Below are positions 6,191-14,829 of a DNA stretch of 34,877 bases, in pieces. The notes beneath the pieces were generated by a model. The model had not been told where the DNA came from, did not search any database, and was given only the letters and a program-made list of their open reading frames with translations. The translations under genes were made by a program, and so were the position numbers. The first letter of the stretch is position 1, and each line of letters starts with the position of its first letter. The DNA is from an uncultured Prevotellaceae bacterium (lineage in GTDB: Bacteria; Bacteroidota; Bacteroidia; Bacteroidales; Bacteroidaceae), in assembly GCA_900317635.1 (NCBI GenBank), contig ONHN01000030.1:1-34877 (forward strand). Direction: 5' to 3'.

Positions 6191-9100
6191 ATGACCCATC
6201 TTCGCCACATACTCTTCCTGCTGACGCTCTTGCTTGCCACGGCCTTGCCCGCGCAAGTCAGCACCCCCTTTCTCGACCTCGATGCCGCCGACTATCCGCT
6301 CACGGCCGATGCCCTGCCCCGTTTCACGGTGCAGCTGCAAGCCGACAGTCTTTCCCTCTCGCGCGGCTTCGATGTTCAGGTGGAGTATCCTGAGTTTGCG
6401 CCCCTTACGCGGCGCGAGCGCGCCCTGCTCCGCCGCCACGGTTTTCAGCCCGTCGAAACGCCCGAGGTTGAGCATTACGTCAGCCGCAGTCGTGGGGCCG
6501 AGTATGTCGATGTAGCCCTCACGCCCATCGTGCGGCGCCAGGGCCGTTGGCTTCGCATCACGTCTGTCCGCGTCAGTTTGCAGCCCCGCCCCCTTACGGT
6601 CGCTGCCGCATTGAAGGCACAGCCGCGCGCCGCTGCCGATGTCGCTCAGCGCTACGCCGCTGCCTCCGTTCTGGCTTCGGGTAAGTGGGTGAAGATACGC
6701 GTGCCGTCCGAGGGCGTCTATCAGCTCACGGACAGCCAACTGCGCGAATGGGGCTTCTCCTCACCCGAGAGCGTCCGCCTCTTTGGCTACGGCGGACTGC
6801 CCCAAGGCGAGGTGCTCGGCACGGCGGACGACCTGACGCCCGACGACCTCGAAGAGGTGCCCCTCTATCGCCGCAGCGGGGCCGCCCTCTTCTTTGCCGA
6901 AGGCACGGTGCGCTGGACCTACGACGCTTCGCAGTATGCCGCCGACGGCCTCCTGCGTTGGAAGCGTCAGCAAAATCCCTATAGCGACTATTCCTACTAC
7001 TTCCTCACCGAGGGCGGCACGCCGCTTGCGATGCCTGCCGCCGAGGTCGTCACGGCTCAGCCCCAGCAAACGCTCACGAGCGTCACGGGGCGCACCCTCT
7101 ACGAAGACGACAGCTTCTTCTGGTATGAAGGGGGGCGCGAGGCGCACGACAGCTACGACTTCCAAACGGGTAACCAGCACGCTTTCCGCGTCGATGCCCC
7201 CGGCATAGCAGCCCCCGAGGGCTTGGCCGAAATTGTTTTTTCGGCCTCCAGCACGCTCTCTACGACCACGGCCACCATCACCCTCAGCGGACAGAGCGTG
7301 GGCTCGCTCAGCGTGACGGCCTACAACAGCGAGACGGAGAGTGCGCGCGAGAGCCGCGCTACGTTCAACGTCAGCAATCTCACCGCCGAAAACAACTTCA
7401 CGTTCCGCTCTACGCAGGGCCATGCCGCCCGCCTCAACTACATCACGCTGAGCTACCTGCGCACGCTCTCGGCCTCGGCCACGCCCTGGGCCTTCGTGCC
7501 TTATGCCGCAGGCGATGCCGTGACGTTGCAGGCGAGTGGTGCCGACAGCAGTACGCAGCTCTGGCGCATTGGCAGCAAGGGGCAGCCCACCGCCGCCGTA
7601 GCCACTACGCTCAGCGGTTCAACCCTTTCGGCCACGGTCGTGCCCACGTTGCGCTATGCCCTTGTCAACACCGCCGCCTCCTATCCCGCTCCCGAGAAAG
7701 TTGCCGACGTTGAAAACCAAAATCTCCACGGCGATGCCGCGCAGGACATGGTCATCATTGTGCCCGCCTCGGGCAAACTCACGGCGCAGGCTGAGCGCAT
7801 TGCCGAGGCCCACCGCGCTGAAGGCCTCCGCGTCCGCCTTGTGCGGACCGACCAGCTCTACAACGAGTTCTCCAGCGGCACGCCCGATGCCACGGCCTAC
7901 CGCCGCTACCTCAAGATGCTCTACGACCGCGCCGCGAGCGAGGCCGACATGCCGCGCTACCTCCTGCTCTTCGGCGACTGTGCCTACGACAACCGCATGC
8001 GTTCGGTCGATTGGAAGGGTAAATCGCCCGCCGACTACCTCTTGGCCTACGAGGTGAGTCCCTCGGGCACGATGAACGTACCCATCGGCACGCTCGGTAG
8101 CTACGTTTCCGATGACTACTTCGCCCTGCTCGACGACGGCGAGGGCGCGTCCATCGTGCGCGAGAAACCCGATGTCAGCGTGGGCCGCTTCCCCGTCAGC
8201 ACCGAAGCCGAGGCAAAAATCCTCACCGACAAGACCATTAGCTACATCCGAAACGAGGCCGTGGGCGCATGGAAGAATCGCGTTGTCATCCTGAGCGACA
8301 ACGGCATGAAGGGCGAAAACAACATGCACATGAAGAGCAGCGAGAAAGTGGCCGCCGCCATTGCCGCCGCCACCGCCGACCGCCTGCACCAAAAGAAAGT
8401 GTACTGGGACGCTTATACCTACACCACCTCCGCCACGGGCAACACCTTCCCCCAGGTGACGAAGATGCTACGCGAAGACATGAAGCGCGGTGCCTTGATG
8501 TTCAACTACATGGGCCACGGCAGTCCGCAGAAAGTCTCCCACTGCTCCCTGCTCGAAACGCCCGACTATGCCCTCCCCACCGACGGCAACATGCCGCTGT
8601 GGGTATTCGCCTCCTGCGAGATAACACCCTTCGACCGACCCGCCAACAACATTGGGCGCGCCGCCCTGCAAAACGCTGAGGGCGGGGCCGTAGCCGTCAT
8701 GTGCGCCTCGCGAAGCGTCTATGCCAACTACAACGAAACGCTCAACATCAACTTCTGTCGCTACCTCTTCCAGGACGACAGCGCGGCGGGCAACACCGTG
8801 GGCGATGCCCTGCGCCTGGCCAAGGTGGCCCTCGTCACCGACGGCGGCGACCGCTCCATGAACAAGCTGAAGTACGTCCTCCTGGGCGACCCTGCCCTGC
8901 GCCTGACGGCCCCCACGGGCCGCGTTGTCATCGACAGCATTCAGGGCGCGCCGCTGCAAACCTCGTCCGACGTACAGCTCCGCGCGGGCGAAAAAGTGCG
9001 CTTCAGCGGCTACGTGGCCACGGCCGACGGCAGCATCGACCAAAGCTATACGGGCCTTGTCAGCGCTACGCTCTTCGACCGCCTCGAAACCATCACCTGC

Positions 9101-9966
9101 AAGAACAACGGCGGTGTGGCCGATGCCCCCATGGTCTATCAAGACCGCACGAAGAGCCTCTACGAAGGGAGCGACAGCGTGCGCGCTGGCCGCTTCACCA
9201 TCAACCTCACCGTGCCGCGCGACATCAGCTATTCCACTGATGCGGGCCGCCTCGTCCTCTACGCCGTCAACGCCGACCACAGCCGCGAAGCCCACGGCCT
9301 TTGCGAGCAGTTCCACCTCAACGGCACGGCGCAGGCCGAACAGCCCGACACCATCGGACCGCGCATCTACCTCTACCTCAACAGTCCCGAATTTCCCGAC
9401 GGCGGCTTCACCCTGCCCGACGCGCGCCTCATAGCCACCGTCAGCGACTCCTCTGGCATCAACACCAGCGGCATCAGCGTGGGCCACGATATGGAAATGT
9501 GGATGGACGGACAAACGGCCTATCCCACCACCCTCAACGACTACTTCACCTACGACTTTGGCAGCTCTCGCTCGGACGCCACACCCTCTCGCTCCGCGCC
9601 TGGGACGTTTGCGACAACGCAACCACCGTCACCCTCTCCTTCAACGTCACCGACCAGCTACAGACGGGCTACGACATCCACGCCACCGAAAACCCCGCCT
9701 CCACCCGCACTACGTTCATCACGCAGCTCGAGGCCAACGACCCCGAGGCCAGCGTCACTACGCAGGTCTTCGACGTGGCGGGGCGCCTCGTGTGGAGCAG
9801 TAGCGGCGCGCCGCAAGGCGGTGCCTACTATGCCGCCACGTGGAACCTCTGCGATGCGGGTGGCCATCCCGTAGGCTCGGGCATCTACCTCTATCGCTCC
9901 CTCATCGAAAGCGGAAGTGGCACGCATAAGTTGAAAAGCAAAAAAATCATCGTCGTAAGACAATAA
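6191..9966 (+). CDS. porU: Type IX secretion sortase PorU, broken by a frame change near the C-terminal domain
   Basis: PorU is the C25-family (gingipain-like) cysteine peptidase that cuts the C-terminal signal of type IX cargo at the cell surface and attaches it to A-LPS. A signal peptide (cut after LPAQ) starts at 6191. The catalytic pair is visible: His776 in NYMGHGS and Cys809 in FASCEITPFDRP. The first frame runs on to 9874, but from about 9560-9576 the family-like sequence continues in another frame (GRHTLSLRAWDVCDN) to the stop at 9966, ending in a sorting-type domain with GRLVWSSSG, GSGIYLYR and KSKKIIVVRQ. A few residues normally found between LNDYF and GRHTL seem missing, which fits a small deletion of 3n+1 bases. 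It may be a sequencing error or a real lesion. Upstream is the FAH-like gene; porV follows. Confidence 0.9.
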
Positions 9967-10050
9967 AACCCATACCTTCAGAGTTTATATAAAGCAGGAA
10001 TGTTGGCACAGCAACTACGCTCCATGCCTTTTCCCCCTTTACCAACACGT

Positions 10051-11202
10051 ATGAAAAAAACCTATTTCCTTCTCATAGTCGCATGCCTCCTCGCCTTTCC
10101 TGCCTTTGCGCAGGACAGCGACGACGACTTGCGCGACGATTTCAACCCTGTCATGTCGGCCGTGGTCAGCCAGACCATTGCTGCCGACGCACGCAGTGGC
10201 GGTATCGGCGACGTGGGTGCCGCCACCGACCCCGATGTCAATTCCCAGTCCTGGAACCCTGCGAAGTATCCCTTCACCATCAGTCGTGCCGGCATGTCAA
10301 TCAACTACACGCCGTGGCTGCGCAAGATTACGACGGGCATCGCCCTGCTCAATGCCGCTGGCTACGTCCGCATTGGCGACTATCAGGCCGTCAGTGCCTC
10401 GCTGCGCTATTTCACGCTGGGCGACGTCTCCGTCCTGGGCGACGACAACATGACCGTTAAGCCCTACGAGTTCTCGTTCGACGTGGCCTACAGCCGCATG
10501 CTGAGCGAGACCTTCTCAGCCGCCGTTGCCCTGCGCTATATGTACTCCGACCTCAGCGGCCACTACGACGACAACGTGAAGGCGGGGTCAGCCTTCGCAG
10601 CCGATATCGCCGCCTACTGGAACAAGTACGTCATGATGGGCCAGCGCGAGTGCCAACTCGCCTTCGGTCTTAACATCAGCAACATCGGTTCGAAAATCAA
10701 CTACGGCGGCGACTACAGCTACTTCATCCCCGCCAACCTGCGCTTCGGCGGTTCGCTCATGATACCTATCAACGACTACAACCGCTTCAGCATCATGGCA
10801 GACATCAACAAGGTGCTCGTGCCCGCACGACCCCTGCAAGGTGCCGACGAGAGCAACGAAGACTACGAAGAGCGCATCCGCAACGAGTACTACGACATGA
10901 GCTCTATCAAGGGTATCTTCAAGAGCTTCGGCGACGGCTTCAAGACGGTGCAATGGGGAGCCGGTCTGGAATACACCTACAACGACAAGTTCACCCTCCG
11001 TGGCGGTTACCACCACGAGAGCAACAGCCAGGGCGGACGTAAATACTTCACCGTCGGTGCCGGCTTCCGCATGAGCGTCATGAGCATCGATGCCGGCTAC
11101 GTCATCGCTTCCAACTCCACCAACCCCCTCGACCAAACCCTTCGCGTCTCCCTCGCCTTCGACTTCGACGGCATACGCGAACTCTTTGGACGCAGGAGAT
11201 AA
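10051..11202 (+). CDS. porV: Type IX secretion outer-membrane barrel PorV (LptO)
   Basis: This 383-residue protein is a FadL-like outer-membrane beta-barrel that carries type IX cargo from the translocon to the PorU sortase. I start it at 10051 because MKKTYFLLIVACLLAFPAFAQ is a clean signal peptide; an in-frame ATG at 10000 would add a non-hydrophobic tail in front. The family hallmark follows: NPVMSAVVSQTIAADARSGG, then GDVGAATDPDVNSQSWNPAKYPF. The remainder alternates in barrel fashion (SRMLSETFSAAVALRYMYSD, LTRGGYHHESN-like segments) and ends near a final strand with RVSLAFDFDG. It lies 84 bases after the porU frame end, and porU-porV adjacency is the usual arrangement. Confidence 0.95.
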   Translation: MKKTYFLLIVACLLAFPAFAQDSDDDLRDDFNPVMSAVVSQTIAADARSGGIGDVGAATDPDVNSQSWNPAKYPFTISRAGMSINYTPWLRKITTGIALLNAAGYVRIGDYQAVSASLRYFTLGDVSVLGDDNMTVKPYEFSFDVAYSRMLSETFSAAVALRYMYSDLSGHYDDNVKAGSAFAADIAAYWNKYVMMGQRECQLAFGLNISNIGSKINYGGDYSYFIPANLRFGGSLMIPINDYNRFSIMADINKVLVPARPLQGADESNEDYEERIRNEYYDMSSIKGIFKSFGDGFKTVQWGAGLEYTYNDKFTLRGGYHHESNSQGGRKYFTVGAGFRMSVMSIDAGYVIASNSTNPLDQTLRVSLAFDFDGIRELFGRRR

Positions 11203-11257
11203 TAAATCCCTCTCTCCCGTCCCTTCTCTCACCAAGAGGGCAAGAGAGGAGTAGATA

Positions 11258-11464
11258 CTAATAAAGAGTGACGAGCTTGGCAACGCCGACGAGTGCTACC
11301 AGCCTCTTCGAAAAGTAAATCGTGGTTAAAAACTTTCCGCAAAATACATCGGCGAAGCCCGCTCGTTACATCAAAAGGTTCAAAGCAGCAGTGCCTTGTA
11401 GGGGAATGTAGTGTTTGTAGTGGTTCCCCACTCGTCACTCGTCACTTGTAACTCGTCACTTCTC
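11258..11464. repeat. Spacer with CACTCGT-type repeats before ispF
   Basis: GAGTGACGAGCTTGG-CAACGCC (about 11266-11288) resembles the GTGACAAG...GGCTACGCC hairpins found after other genes. Just before ispF are five tandem 7-base units, CACTCGT CACTCGT CACTTGT AACTCGT CACT (about 11429-11460), preceded by TGTAGTGTTTGTAGTGG, which matches the right arm at 611-629. No gene is supported here. Confidence 0.55.
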
Positions 11465-11941
11465 ATGCACCGAATAGGTTTTGGCTTCGATGTTCACCGC
11501 CTTGTCGAAGGCCGCAAACTCATCATAGGCGGTGTGAAGATACCCCACACGTTGGGGCTCCTGGGTCATAGTGATGCCGACGTGCTCATCCACGCCCTCT
11601 GCGACGCCCTGCTCGGTGCCGCCAACCTTCGCGACATTGGCTACCATTTCCCCGACACCGACCCGCAGTATGCGGGTGCCGACAGCACGAAGCTCCTCGC
11701 CGCCACCGTCCAACTCCTACGCGCGAAAGGTTACAGCGTGGGCAACGTTGATTGCACCATCTGTGCCGAGCGGCCTAAAATCAATCCGCACATCGAGGCC
11801 ATGCGCCGCGTGCTGGCACCGCTCCTGCAAGTCGACGAAGACTGCGTTTCCATCAAAGCCACCACCACCGAACGCCTCGGCTTCACTGGCCGCGAAGAAG
11901 GTATCAGCGCCTACGCCGTAGCACTCATCGAGAAAGCATAA
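11465..11941 (+). CDS. ispF: 2-C-methyl-D-erythritol 2,4-cyclodiphosphate synthase
   Basis: IspF (158 residues) makes the cyclic diphosphate of the MEP isoprenoid pathway, releasing CMP. I choose [13 protein letters not shown] at 11465 because it is the classical N-terminus with the metal ligands Asp and His in GFDVHRL; the longer in-frame start at 11411 only reads through repeat sequence. Other family hallmarks are [21 protein letters not shown] and [18 protein letters not shown], the substrate and zinc-binding loops, and [25 protein letters not shown] at the end. It follows porV on the same strand, and from memory a similar porU-porV-ispF order exists in Porphyromonas. Confidence 0.97.
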   Translation: MHRIGFGFDVHRLVEGRKLIIGGVKIPHTLGLLGHSDADVLIHALCDALLGAANLRDIGYHFPDTDPQYAGADSTKLLAATVQLLRAKGYSVGNVDCTICAERPKINPHIEAMRRVLAPLLQVDEDCVSIKATTTERLGFTGREEGISAYAVALIEKA

Positions 11942-11955
11942 ACAAACCAACGTGG

Positions 11956-11991
11956 CCGCACTTCCTAAGCGAGAGGTGCGGTTTCGCTTTT
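11956..11991 (+). terminator. Intrinsic-type terminator after ispF
   Basis: CCGCACTT (11956-11963) pairs with AGGTGCGG (11974-11981, one G-T pair), followed by TTTCGCTTTT. It lies 15 bases after the ispF stop and 19 bases before lytS, so it may separate the two units. Confidence 0.55.
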
Positions 11992-12009
11992 AAGAATACC
12001 CCTGTCCGT

Positions 12010-13110
12010 ATGACCAGAAAACGCATCGAAATCCTTGTTGCCGTAGCACTCAACATCATTATCTGGCTCTACGTCATCGTCTCGCCCGTCCTGACGCATC
12101 CTATCGACAAGCCCTTCACGCTGCAGGACTATTTCCGCATGCTGATGTTCCCGCTGACGGACTGCTTCATATGCTACCTCAACTACTACCTGCTCATTCC
12201 CCGCTACCTGAAGTATCGGCGGCTGTGGCGCTTCCTCGCCTTGAACCTCGTCACGATAGCCTTGCTCGCCACGTTGCGCGTAGTGCTGTTTCCCTATCTG
12301 GAGGCTCCCCCTATGCCGCCCCCCCTGGATGGCATTCAGCCCAATGCCCCTGGATGGCAAATCTACCTGCGCGATTCGGTTTCGCTGGCCTTCGTCTGCG
12401 TAGCTGTCAGTGGTATTCGCCTCGGCATCGAATGGCTCAACACCGAAGAAAACAAGCACAAGACCGAACTCCAACTCAAGGCCGCAGAGCTGAAAGTGCT
12501 GCGAAACCAGATTAACCCGCACTTCATGCTCAATACGCTCAACAACATCTACGCCCTCATCAACTTCAACCCCCAGCACGCAGCCGAGGCCGTGACGCAG
12601 CTTGCAGCCCTCTTGCGCTACATGCTCTACGAGGCACCCGACGAAGGAGTCGAGGTTCAGCGGCTGGCAAGCCTGTGCGAGGACTACATCAACCTCATGC
12701 GCATACGCGTCAACAAGAACGTCGACGTCACCTTCGACAGCGACGTGCCCGACGGGCACGGCCCGCTCGTGACGACGTACCTGCTCATGCCCATCCTCGA
12801 AAACGCATTCAAACACGGCGTGTCGCCTACCAGGAAAAGCTACATACACATCATCTTGCGATGCGACGAAAGCATCTTTTATTTCTGCTGCCGCAACAGC
12901 AACTATCCGCGACAGAACAACGAGCAGCAGCAAGGCGGCATAGGACTTGAGCAAGTGCGCAAGCGCCTCGAACTCTCCTATCCAGATAGTTACACCTACA
13001 GCGCCGGCCTTTCGCCCGACGGCAAGGAGTACAGCACGGAAATAGAGATACACTTCCCTAAGCCTGCCTCCGAGGAAGAACAGAAAGCCAAAGGCACTGC
13101 CCGGGAGTAG
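12010..13110 (+). CDS. LytS-family sensor histidine kinase (His_kinase type)
   Basis: This 366-residue membrane kinase has about four predicted N-terminal helices (within residues 5-145, e.g. IEILVAVALNIIIWLYVIV and FLALNLVTIALLATL). A short coiled region (EENKHKTELQLKAAELK) follows, then the phosphoacceptor motif LRNQINPHFMLNTLNN with His171. The ATPase half has the N-box LMPILENAFKHGV and the G-box GGIGLEQVRKRL. It belongs to the LytS/YehU-like group that signals to LytTR-type regulators. The regulator gene follows at 13384, past a 274-base spacer full of repeats. The signal sensed is unknown. The last 15 residues are poorly conserved and hydrophilic. Confidence 0.93.
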   Translation: MTRKRIEILVAVALNIIIWLYVIVSPVLTHPIDKPFTLQDYFRMLMFPLTDCFICYLNYYLLIPRYLKYRRLWRFLALNLVTIALLATLRVVLFPYLEAPPMPPPLDGIQPNAPGWQIYLRDSVSLAFVCVAVSGIRLGIEWLNTEENKHKTELQLKAAELKVLRNQINPHFMLNTLNNIYALINFNPQHAAEAVTQLAALLRYMLYEAPDEGVEVQRLASLCEDYINLMRIRVNKNVDVTFDSDVPDGHGPLVTTYLLMPILENAFKHGVSPTRKSYIHIILRCDESIFYFCCRNSNYPRQNNEQQQGGIGLEQVRKRLELSYPDSYTYSAGLSPDGKEYSTEIEIHFPKPASEEEQKAKGTARE

Positions 13111-13144
13111 TTTCGGCAGCCCGTCCGAGCCTGTGAAAAAAACT

Positions 13145-13230
13145 CCATGCGGGGATGGAACGCATTCCACCCCCGCATGGACTCCGTTCCACCCCCGCAT
13201 GGAATTCATTCCATCCCCGCATGGAATTTT
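13145..13230. repeat. Palindromic tandem repeat between lytS and lytR-like genes
   Basis: A CCATGCGGGG block (about 13146) is followed by three direct copies of CCCCGCATGGA at a 22-base period: starts near 13172, 13194 and 13216. The first block is the reverse complement of the later ones. Each unit also holds a GGAAT/ATTCC-type pair (GGAACGCATTCC, GGAATTCATTCC). The whole region can fold into alternative hairpins. It lies between the kinase stop and the regulator promoter. Confidence 0.75.
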
Positions 13231-13332
13231 CCTAACACCGCAACTACGAATTGCGCCGGCAAAGCCCGTAAATGCGTAAAAGCCAGCAGAAATTTTCGCC
13301 TTATGCACAAGAAGCGGCACAAGGCGGCGGCG

Positions 13333-13358
13333 TTTTCAATAAATTATTTGTATTTTTG
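13333..13358 (+). promoter_or_regulatory. Likely promoter of the LytTR regulator
   Basis: TATTTTTG at 13351-13358 fits the Bacteroidetes -7 box; TTTTC at 13333-13337 lies near the -33 position but is imperfect. It would start a transcript about 20 bases before the regulator ATG, separate from the kinase. Confidence 0.5.
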
Positions 13359-13383
13359 CCGCATAACCATAAAACTATCCCTT

Positions 13384-14097
13384 ATGAACTGCGCCATTAT
13401 CGACGACGAACCGCTGGCTCTTGACTTGATAGGGAGCTACGTCGAGAAAACCCCGTTCCTGACACTTGCAGGCAAGTACAATAGTGCCGTGGAAGCCCTT
13501 GCAGCCTTGGAGAAAGAACCCGTCGACCTCCTCTTCTGCGACATCCAGATGCCCGAGCTCAGCGGCCTGGACCTGGCTAAGCACTTGCCCGTGCAGACGC
13601 AGGTGGTCTTCATCACCGCCTACAGCGAATACGCCATCGAGAGCTACAAGGTCAACACCACGGGCTACCTTACCAAGCCCGTTGCCTACGCCGACTTCCT
13701 CCAGGCCGCCAACAAGGCGAGAAACATCTACGACACTGTCATAAAGACCGAGAAGGAGGGCAGCACCGACGACTTTATGTACGTGAAGGCCGACTATAAG
13801 ACTGTGCGCATCGACCTCGACGACATCCTCTTCATCGAAGGCCTAAAGGACTACGTGAAGATACACCGCGCCAGCACCGACCGCGCCCTGCTCAGCCTCT
13901 CGTCCATGCACCAGATAGAGTCGCGCCTGCCCGTCGACCGCTTCTTGCGCGTTCATAGGAGCTACATTGTCAACATGAAGCACGTCGATCGCTTCGAGCG
14001 CGGCCACGTCGTCATGGGTGAAACAAACATCCCCATATCCGACTCTAACCGCGAAATGGTGCAACGCTTCGTGGCGGACCACATGCTGACGCGCTAA
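13384..14097 (+). CDS. LytTR-family response regulator
   Basis: This 237-residue DNA-binding regulator has a receiver domain with the acidic pocket IIDDEP (residues 5-10), phosphoacceptor Asp53 in LLFCDIQMPELSG, and the conserved Lys in TGYLTKPV. A LytTR domain follows from about residue 135 (DFMYVKADYKTVRIDLDDIL, then FIEGLKDYVKIH, and the C-terminal RFLRVHRSYIVN). I use the ATG at 13384, just after a promoter and in front of the receiver fold; an upstream in-frame ATG at 13147 would run through the repeat array. Its partner is the LytS-type kinase immediately upstream. Targets are unknown. Confidence 0.94.
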   Translation: MNCAIIDDEPLALDLIGSYVEKTPFLTLAGKYNSAVEALAALEKEPVDLLFCDIQMPELSGLDLAKHLPVQTQVVFITAYSEYAIESYKVNTTGYLTKPVAYADFLQAANKARNIYDTVIKTEKEGSTDDFMYVKADYKTVRIDLDDILFIEGLKDYVKIHRASTDRALLSLSSMHQIESRLPVDRFLRVHRSYIVNMKHVDRFERGHVVMGETNIPISDSNREMVQRFVADHMLTR

Positions 14098-14140
14098 AAG
14101 CCCCGTCGCACCATTCACTGAAACAAAAACGACAACCGAT

Positions 14141-14737
14141 ATGAAACTTAAGCGAATTCTCCTCGCCCTGGCGCTTTGCCTGCCCTTGCTGGCCGTAGCG
14201 CAGGATTGGAATGCACCGAAGTATCTTAAAGGCGCTTGCCCGCTCAACGAGCAAGGCGCCCTCATCTTCCATGCCGACTACGACGTACCAGGCAAAAGTC
14301 GTGTCGAAATCTATCAGGCCCTGAAGCAATACGTTGAAACCAGCGTGCTAAAAGGCGAAAACGCCCTGAAACAATGCCACATCGTCGAGGCCGACGAGGC
14401 CGACGGCCTGCTGGCAGCCCGCATGGAGGAGTACCTCTACTTCAAAAAGAACAACTGGGTGACCCATCGCACGCGCTTCTTCTACGAGCTCGTCTATGAC
14501 ATCCACGACGGCGGCTTTAGCGTAGAAATGCGTCGCATGATCTACCTCTACGAAGAGCAGGAAACGCCTAACGGCGAGCCACAGCGCTACACCGCCGAAG
14601 AGTGGATTTCGGACAAAGAAGCCCTCAAGAAGAACGGCAGCTTGGTGCGCAAAACGCGCAAATTCCGCGTCTTCACCATCGACCGCCGCGATGAGCTCTT
14701 CGCTGGCTCGGCACAAGCCGCAGGCGCAAAGCAGTAG
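14141..14737 (+). CDS. Secreted DUF4468-like protein
   Basis: This 198-residue protein has a clear signal peptide (KRILLALALCLPLLAVAQ) and a body with a pattern like DUF4468 (TBP-like fold) of Bacteroidales periplasmic proteins: FHADYDVPGKSRVEIY near the start and a FYELVYDIHDGGFSVEMRRMIYLYE strand-rich middle. The family has no established role. It is 43 bases after the LytTR regulator and 92 bases before the LptF-like gene, all on the same strand; whether it belongs to either transcription unit is not clear. The C-terminal tail (GSAQAAGAKQ) is low complexity. Confidence 0.75.
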   Translation: MKLKRILLALALCLPLLAVAQDWNAPKYLKGACPLNEQGALIFHADYDVPGKSRVEIYQALKQYVETSVLKGENALKQCHIVEADEADGLLAARMEEYLYFKKNNWVTHRTRFFYELVYDIHDGGFSVEMRRMIYLYEEQETPNGEPQRYTAEEWISDKEALKKNGSLVRKTRKFRVFTIDRRDELFAGSAQAAGAKQ

Positions 14738-14829
14738 CGAACGTGCTGAAAGGTTTAATGTATAAAGGTCTAAAGATTAAGGGACGAACGGCTTAACGTT
14801 TAACGTTCAACACCCTTTGCTAAACGCTG

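Noticed and set aside
7619-9622. Two long minus-strand open frames over porU
   Set aside because: They mirror the GC-rich codon pattern of porU and show no motif; porU itself has a signal peptide and catalytic residues.
11411-11464. A longer N-terminus for ispF
   Set aside because: The added residues translate the CACTCGT repeats; the conserved protein starts at 11465.
13145-13230. A possible CRISPR array in the 22-base repeats
   Set aside because: The repeats abut without variable spacers of 30 bases or more and are partly inverted; no cas gene is seen.
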